Below, in pieces: positions 38,870 through 43,895 of a stretch of 43,895 nt of DNA. The position numbers and the translations under genes were made by a program. Position 1 is the first letter of the stretch. Each line of letters begins with the position of its first letter. Under the pieces are notes generated by a model, which saw only the letters and a program-made list of their open reading frames with translations, had not been told where the DNA came from and did not search any database. This DNA comes from UBA2882 sp964619485 (lineage in GTDB: Bacteria > Bacillota > Clostridia > Lachnospirales > Lachnospiraceae): contig CAZUCI010000017.1 of NCBI GenBank assembly GCA_964619485.1, positions 1 to 43,895 of the forward strand. The letters run 5' to 3'.

Positions 38870-41278
38870 ATGAGTCGATATGATATGTTGAATGACAGGC
38901 AGCGAGAGGCCGTTTTTACAACGGAAGGACCGGTTTTAATACTGGCAGGTGCAGGATCTGGCAAAACCAGAGTGCTCACCCATCGAATTGCCTATTTAAT
39001 AGAAGAATGTAATGTAAATCCGTGGAATATCATGGCTATTACATTTACCAATAAAGCTGCCGGAGAAATGCGGGAGCGAGTTGATGCCATTGTCGGATAT
39101 GGCTCTGAGAGTATCTGGGTTTCCACCTTTCACTCCAGCTGTGTTCGTATTCTGCGACGTTTTGCAGAGCGGATTGGATATGATAATAATTTTACCATTT
39201 ACGACACGGATGATCAGAAATCCATTATGAAGGATATTTGTAAAAGACTTCAGATTGATACCAAGACATTGAAGGAGCGGACGGTTATAAATGCCATTTC
39301 CGCGGCTAAGAATGAATGCATTCTGCCGGAAGAGTATGAGATGAATGCCCAGGGGGATTTTACCAAAAGCCGCATTGCAAAAGCCTATAAGGAATATCAG
39401 AAGATGCTTCGCAAAAACAATGCCATGGATTTTGATGATCTGCTGCTGAATGCTGTGGAGCTGTTTCATTCCTGTCCCGATGTTCTGGCCGATTATCAGA
39501 AGAGACTTCAGTATATCATGGTGGACGAGTACCAGGACACCAACGGAGTGCAGTTTGAATTTATAAGATTGTTAGCAGAAGCTAACCATAATCTCTGTGT
39601 AGTTGGTGATGATGATCAGTCTATCTATAAATTCCGTGGAGCTGACATTCGGAATATTCTGGATTTTGAAAAAATTTATTCTGATGCCAAGGTTATCAAA
39701 TTGGAGCAGAATTACCGCTCAACACAATCAATTCTGGATGCAGCCAATGCGGTAATCCGTCACAATGCAGGACGTAAGGAAAAGAGCCTTTGGACAGATC
39801 AGGGAAAAGGAAACAGACTGCATTTCAGACAGTTTGACAACGCCATTGAGGAGGCGGAATATATTGCCTATGATGTATCGGGAAAGAAGCGTGAGGGTGT
39901 ATGCGATTATAAGGACTGTGCAGTCTTGTATCGTACCAATGCCCAGGCCAGACTTTTGGAGGAACAGTTTGTCAAGGTTGGCATTCCATACGATATTGTA
40001 GGTGGCGTTAACTTCTATGGCAGAAAGGAAATCAAAGATCTGCTTGCCTATTTGAAGACCATTGATAATGGACTGGATGATTTGGCAGTCAAAAGAATAA
40101 TCAATATTCCAAAGCGTGGTATTGGTGCAACAACCATTGTCCGTGTGCAGGAATACGCAGATATGAGGGGCATCAGCTTCTATGATGCACTTTTGGAGTC
40201 TGACCAGATTATGACTATTGGACGAAGTGCCATTAAGCTTCAGCCATTTGTAACGATGATTCAGGTGTTCAGAGCAAAGGCAAAGACACTTTCGCTCAGC
40301 GAGCTGTTAAAGGATGTAATCGAAACAACGGGTTATGTAAACCAATTAGATGGTGACAGTGATGATGAGGTCAAGGCCAGAATCGAGAATATTGATGAGT
40401 TGATTTCCAAGGTGGTGTCCTTTGAAGACGAAAATAAGGAGGCTACGCTCTCGGAGTTTCTTGCTGAGGTAGCACTTGTGGCAGATATAGATAATGTTGA
40501 CAGCGACAGGAATAAGGTATTGCTTATGACCCTGCACAGCGCAAAGGGACTGGAATTTCCACATGTGTACCTTGCCGGTATGGAGGATGGAGTTTTCCCG
40601 AGCTACATGACTATTGTTTCTGACGACCCTGCAGAGGTGGAGGAGGAACGTCGTCTGGCCTATGTTGGAATTACCAGGGCGAAGGAGGATTTGACACTGA
40701 CTGCTGCGAAATCAAGAATGCTTCGCGGAGAGACACAGTATAATCCGGTTTCACGATTCATGCATGAGATTCCACAGGAACTGATGGATAACAGAGTTCC
40801 ATCCGGAAGAAGAAAGGATTATGTGGAATATGAAGAGGATTCCATGGAGCGCAGTTCTTTTAAGAAAAAACCATATGAATCCATCAGCAGCTTTGCCAAC
40901 GACAGAGGAAGCCTGGTTGCGACCCACAGAACGACCATCAATGATGATGTGTTTAATAAACCAAAGCCTGCAACAAGCTATATGCCGGTAAGCAAGCCAA
41001 GAGCCGTTTCCAGACCGAAGGAAACCAGGGCAGAGGTTAAGCCGTTCATTGCCAAGGGAGCAGGTATGCTAAAGGCAAATGGGATCAGCAGAGGTGTAAT
41101 TGCACCGGGACAGGCTCCGGACTATACCGTTGGTGACCGTGTAAAGCATATCAAATTTGGTGATGGAACAGTCAAAGCCATGGAAAAAGGACCGAAGGAT
41201 TATCAGGTTACAGTGGATTTTGAAAAATATGGGACAAAAATACTGTTTGCCGCCTTTGCAAAATTGCAGAAAATTTAA
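38870..41278 (+). CDS. pcrA: ATP-dependent DNA helicase PcrA/UvrD
   Basis: 802-residue superfamily 1A 3'-5' helicase for excision repair and rolling-circle replication. The Q motif LNDRQREAV, Walker A AGAGSGKT (26-33), motif Ia ITFTNKAAGEMRERV, motif II VDEYQDTN, motif III VVGDDDQSIYKFRGAD, motif IV LEQNYRST, motif V TLHSAKGLEFPHVYLAG and motif VI EERRLAYVGITRAKE are all intact. The C-terminal region (about 740-802, ending VGDRVKHIKFGDGTVKAME and beyond) is the Tudor-like domain that contacts RNA polymerase. ATG 38870 has AGGAAAG upstream; the earlier in-frame start at 38804 lies inside the terminator. Confidence 0.97.
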   Translation: MSRYDMLNDRQREAVFTTEGPVLILAGAGSGKTRVLTHRIAYLIEECNVNPWNIMAITFTNKAAGEMRERVDAIVGYGSESIWVSTFHSSCVRILRRFAERIGYDNNFTIYDTDDQKSIMKDICKRLQIDTKTLKERTVINAISAAKNECILPEEYEMNAQGDFTKSRIAKAYKEYQKMLRKNNAMDFDDLLLNAVELFHSCPDVLADYQKRLQYIMVDEYQDTNGVQFEFIRLLAEANHNLCVVGDDDQSIYKFRGADIRNILDFEKIYSDAKVIKLEQNYRSTQSILDAANAVIRHNAGRKEKSLWTDQGKGNRLHFRQFDNAIEEAEYIAYDVSGKKREGVCDYKDCAVLYRTNAQARLLEEQFVKVGIPYDIVGGVNFYGRKEIKDLLAYLKTIDNGLDDLAVKRIINIPKRGIGATTIVRVQEYADMRGISFYDALLESDQIMTIGRSAIKLQPFVTMIQVFRAKAKTLSLSELLKDVIETTGYVNQLDGDSDDEVKARIENIDELISKVVSFEDENKEATLSEFLAEVALVADIDNVDSDRNKVLLMTLHSAKGLEFPHVYLAGMEDGVFPSYMTIVSDDPAEVEEERRLAYVGITRAKEDLTLTAAKSRMLRGETQYNPVSRFMHEIPQELMDNRVPSGRRKDYVEYEEDSMERSSFKKKPYESISSFANDRGSLVATHRTTINDDVFNKPKPATSYMPVSKPRAVSRPKETRAEVKPFIAKGAGMLKANGISRGVIAPGQAPDYTVGDRVKHIKFGDGTVKAMEKGPKDYQVTVDFEKYGTKILFAAFAKLQKI

Positions 41279-41369
41279 AAAAGTCGTAGTAAAACAAGGC
41301 AAAAAGTGATAGACTAATAGCAATAAATGTTTCAGAAAGAATAAAACAACCAGAAAGGCGGTTATTATT

Positions 41370-41681
41370 ATGAATAAAGCAAAAATCGAGGAATTAGCAG
41401 CAACACTCAGTGATTTATTAAGAAAAGAGGAAGTGAAGGAGGAGAAAAAATCTCATCCGGTTTTATGTTTCTTCGCTATTCTCGGAGCAATTGTAGCCGT
41501 TGCCGGAATTGCCTATGCTGTTTATCGCTACTTCACCCCGGATTATCTGGAAGATTTTGAAGATGATTTCGACGACGATTTTGACGATGATTTCTTTGAG
41601 GAAGATGATGACGAGGATGATGATGCGGACGAGGCTATCCCTGTAGCAAAGGCAGAAAGCAAGGACGCAGAAGAAAAATAA
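41370..41681 (+). CDS. Small membrane protein with a highly acidic tail
   Basis: 103-residue protein. It has a charged N-terminal helix (about 1-28), one membrane segment (about 30-49: VLCFFAILGAIVAVAGIAYAVYRYF) and a C-terminal tail dominated by Asp/Glu (about 55-85, with EDDFDDDFDDDFFEEDDDED). AAAGGCGG precedes the ATG. Proteins of this plan recur in Lachnospiraceae genomes, but I know of no assigned function. The tail could bind cations or basic proteins. It has its own terminator at 41698-41732. Confidence 0.8.
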   Translation: MNKAKIEELAATLSDLLRKEEVKEEKKSHPVLCFFAILGAIVAVAGIAYAVYRYFTPDYLEDFEDDFDDDFDDDFFEEDDDEDDDADEAIPVAKAESKDAEEK

Positions 41682-41697
41682 TTGCAAGAATACCAAT

Positions 41698-41732
41698 GGG
41701 CTATTGCAGAGTTGCAATGGCCCTTTCTTTTT
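41698..41732 (+). terminator. Terminator after the acidic membrane protein gene
   Basis: GGGCTATTGCA pairs with TGCAATGGCCC with one mismatch and a short loop, followed by TTTCTTTTT. Confidence 0.88.
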
Positions 41733-41787
41733 GGGGATAATGCTTGCAGGAATTTGTCAAAGGACGAGATTGAAAAGGAAGGAAAAA

Positions 41788-43296
41788 ATGATGAAAAAGG
41801 GACAATGCTATGAAGCTGTGGTGGAACGTGTACAGTTCCCGGCTAAGGGAATTTTAACCTATAAGGAAAACGCAATTGGAGAAGGTGGGGCAGAAACTGT
41901 TACAGAGACAAAGGTGACCCTGAAAAATACAATTCCAGGACAGAAGGTATCCTTCCGTGTAAGTAAAAAGAAAAAGGGAAGAGCGGATGGAACTGTTCTG
42001 GAGATTTTGGAGAAGGCACCCAATGAAATTGAGCCCGCCTGTCCGCATTTTGGAAGCTGTGGAGGCTGCAATTATCAGAATTTATCCTATGCGGACCAGC
42101 TGAACATGAAAGAAAGTCAGATAAAGGAAATACTTGATTCGGTATACAAAAGCATGAACATGGATCCGGATTATAGCTATGAGGGAATTAAGAAAAGTCC
42201 TGTTCAGTTCGAGTATCGCAATAAAATGGAGTTTTCCTTTGGCGACAGCTATAAGGATGGTCCCCTGGCACTTGGACTGCATAAGAGAGGAAGCTTCTAT
42301 GATATTGTAAGTGTATCGGACTGTCGGATTGTGGATGAGGATTATCGCAGTATTTTGAAGACTACCCTTGCATTTTTTACAGATCAGGAAATCCCCTTTT
42401 ATCATCGCATGAGACAGCAGGGATATCTGCGTCATCTGCTGGTTCGAAAGGCAGTGCGTACCGGTGAGATACTGGTAGCGCTTGTGACAAGCTCTGATCT
42501 GACATGCTTTGAAAATGGACCGGAGAGAGAAAATTCGGATGATATAAGACAGAGCACTATAGAAAAAGAAAATGTTATGTTAACTGAATGGAAGGATGCT
42601 CTTTTGGCGCTTCAGGAAAGTGGAAAGCTCCACGGAAGCTTTGCGGGCATTCTGCATACCGTCAATGATGCAGTGGCAGATGTGGTTAAGGCTGACCATA
42701 CGGATATTTTGTATGGAAAAGACTTCTTCTATGAAGAATTGCTGGGATTAAAGTTCAAGATTTCCCAGTTCTCTTTTTTCCAGACAAATTCTCTGGGAGC
42801 AGAGGTGCTCTATGGAGCTGCCAGAGATTATGTCGGTAAATTGTCGGACGGAACACCTGATAAAATTGTTTATGACCTCTACAGCGGAACCGGAACAATT
42901 GCACAGATGCTGGCGCCTGTATCCAGGAAGGTTATCGGTGTGGAAATCGTGGAGGAGGCAGTGGAAGCCGCCAAAGAAAATGCAGAGCTGAATGGTTTAC
43001 ATAATTGTGAATTCATAGCAGGGGATGTATTAAAGGTTTTAGATAATATCGAAGAGAAGCCGGACATGATTGTTTTGGATCCTCCCCGCGATGGCATCCA
43101 TCCAAAGGCCTTGGAAAAAATCCTTAATTACAAGGTTGACCGCATTGTTTACATTTCCTGCAAGCCAACCAGCCTGGCCAGGGATTTGGAGGTATTCTTT
43201 GCGAGGGGATATCATATGGATAAAGCCTGCTGTGTTGATATGTTTGCGGGGACGCCTCATGTCGAGACGGTGGTTCTGATGTCTAAGGTCAGGTAA
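41788..43296 (+). CDS. rlmD: 23S rRNA (uracil-C5)-methyltransferase, RlmD/RlmCD type
   Basis: 502-residue SAM-dependent enzyme that methylates uracil C5 in 23S rRNA. An N-terminal TRAM-like OB domain (about 5-75) comes first. Next is the Fe-S ligand set Cys85, Cys91, Cys94 (CPHFGSCGGC) and Cys179. Then the SAM motif YDLYSGTGTIAQM, LDPPRDG, and the nucleophile Cys458 in VYISCKPTSLARD. ATG 41788 (or 41791) follows AAGGAAGG; the longer frame from 41704 would begin inside the terminator. In Gram-positives one such enzyme may serve both U747 and U1939, so the exact target is uncertain. Confidence 0.93.
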   Translation: MMKKGQCYEAVVERVQFPAKGILTYKENAIGEGGAETVTETKVTLKNTIPGQKVSFRVSKKKKGRADGTVLEILEKAPNEIEPACPHFGSCGGCNYQNLSYADQLNMKESQIKEILDSVYKSMNMDPDYSYEGIKKSPVQFEYRNKMEFSFGDSYKDGPLALGLHKRGSFYDIVSVSDCRIVDEDYRSILKTTLAFFTDQEIPFYHRMRQQGYLRHLLVRKAVRTGEILVALVTSSDLTCFENGPERENSDDIRQSTIEKENVMLTEWKDALLALQESGKLHGSFAGILHTVNDAVADVVKADHTDILYGKDFFYEELLGLKFKISQFSFFQTNSLGAEVLYGAARDYVGKLSDGTPDKIVYDLYSGTGTIAQMLAPVSRKVIGVEIVEEAVEAAKENAELNGLHNCEFIAGDVLKVLDNIEEKPDMIVLDPPRDGIHPKALEKILNYKVDRIVYISCKPTSLARDLEVFFARGYHMDKACCVDMFAGTPHVETVVLMSKVR

Positions 43297-43307
43297 TTAA
43301 GTGTGAA

Positions 43308-43332
43308 AAAGGCCTGATTTCAGGTCTTTTTT
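43308..43332 (+). terminator. Terminator after rlmD
   Basis: AGGCCTGA and TCAGGTCT form a stem of about 8 bp with a 1-2-nt effective loop followed by TTTTTT. The remaining gap to 43525 holds the repeats at 43426-43507. Confidence 0.75.
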
Positions 43333-43425
43333 GCTATTGAGAGTACGAAAACATCCAATCCGAGGTCTAAACCTAACGCTCTGCGGAAACAGGGCAAAAG
43401 GCAGGAAACAGAAAAAGAGTGTATA

Positions 43426-43507
43426 GTTTAGACGCCGATTTAGATGTCGGGCATTGACACAGTGATTTAGATGTCAGGGAGAGTTTAGACAGTGGATTGG
43501 ATATCGG
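43426..43507 (+). repeat. Short direct repeats before the right-edge gene
   Basis: GATTTAGATGTCGGG (43437) and GATTTAGATGTCAGGG (43464) are near-identical 27 bp apart, with a weaker third copy GGATTGGATATCGG (43494). GTTTAGAC occurs at 43426 and 43483. They lie immediately upstream of the ribosome site of the last gene. Confidence 0.6.
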
Positions 43508-43525
43508 AGGAAGGAGAAGGACAAA

Positions 43526-43895
43526 TTGATAATACCATATAGTGAAATTAAAGAAATAATTAAAGGAAGCTACATTGATGATGGTGATGAAATTTTAGTA
43601 AAACATTCTGTATATAATGGGGAGCGAGAGTTCGCACTTGTTCTCATAGAAAAATGTATGGGATTATTGAGCCAAACATCAATAAATGATAAGTTTATTG
43701 TTCAGTATTTACAGGGATTGCTTTCGTTGACACAACCTGAAAAGAAACATTACGAATCCTTTTTAGAAGCATTTATTCCTGATGAATCAACGCGAAAAAA
43801 AGCTCTTTCGTGTAAAAAGTTAAGTGCAACAGATATTGCCGTGATTAAAGAACTAATGCAGACCAATATGGCGGAGTACACTATGAAAGGCGAAT
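43526..43895 (+). CDS. Unrecognised protein, 3' end beyond the window
   Basis: Open frame of 123 codons running off the right edge. The start is TTG 43526, 9 nt after GGAGGAAGGAG. It begins (M)IPYSEIKEIIKGSYIDDGDEI, is hydrophilic and mostly helical, and includes FIVQYLQGLLSLTQPEKKHYESF. No signal peptide, membrane segment or motif of a family I know is visible. Codons are more AT-rich than in the neighbouring rlmD, and short direct repeats lie in front, both consistent with acquired DNA. No function is proposed. Confidence 0.65.
   Translation, partial: MIIPYSEIKEIIKGSYIDDGDEILVKHSVYNGEREFALVLIEKCMGLLSQTSINDKFIVQYLQGLLSLTQPEKKHYESFLEAFIPDESTRKKALSCKKLSATDIAVIKELMQTNMAEYTMKGE

Overview
The window looks like a chromosomal segment of a low-to-mid GC Clostridia species, most likely a Lachnospiraceae-type gut anaerobe. 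The reasons are strong AAGGAGG-type ribosome binding sites, a FabK/FabT-type fatty acid cluster, a class III fructose-1,6-bisphosphatase, a lysine riboswitch in front of dapA, and a eukaryote-type HisA. This placement is inferred from gene content; no marker RNA gene is present.

Layout. 1-2564 (minus): a class A penicillin-binding protein cut by the left edge. 2651-6804 (plus): IMPACT-family protein, MgtE magnesium channel, then a GT-C-like membrane glycosyltransferase whose N-terminus appears split off by a frameshift. 6963-8795 (minus): TypA/BipA. 9067-14432 (plus): tandem-OB SSB-like protein, corrinoid adenosyltransferase, lysine riboswitch, dapA, dapB and fbp. 14467-14982 (minus): a Gly/Ser/Thr-rich lipoprotein. 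15095-15871: eukaryote-type HisA, away from any his operon.

15872-17918 is a decayed, repeat-rich zone. It holds a 13-bp tandem repeat, a cluster of inverted and direct TTGTCCA repeats, an ECF sigma factor, and an anti-sigma gene whose 3' part has been replaced by the 3' half of a hybrid histidine kinase.

18070-29104 is a full type II fatty acid synthesis and acetyl-CoA carboxylase cluster: fabH-acpP-fabK-fabD-fabG-fabF-accB-fabZ-accC-accD-accA, a second FabK/NMO-like flavoprotein and a FabT-like MarR regulator. It is preceded by a consensus sigma-A promoter with a perfect TTTGA-TAG-TCAAA palindrome on its -10/start region, so the last gene probably represses the whole cluster.

29323-36867 is mixed: cold-shock protein, NiaR-type regulator, a pseudopilin interrupted by an in-frame stop, a PTS IIC-like transporter, YerC, a PHP phosphoesterase, a DUF1836 protein followed directly by a PP2C phosphatase, a C-terminally truncated ABC substrate-binding lipoprotein, and an EamA transporter. 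36920-43296: PspA with an SPFH/zinc-ribbon partner, PcrA helicase, a small acidic membrane protein, and an RlmD-type rRNA methyltransferase. An unrecognised AT-rich gene runs off the right edge behind short direct repeats and may open an accessory region.

No rRNA, tRNA, CRISPR array, transposase or integrase was seen. The most useful leads are the fab operator, the TTGTCCA array beside the broken sigma/anti-sigma locus, two copies of a 39-nt palindromic element, a 70-nt hairpin behind the PTS gene, and three apparently broken genes.
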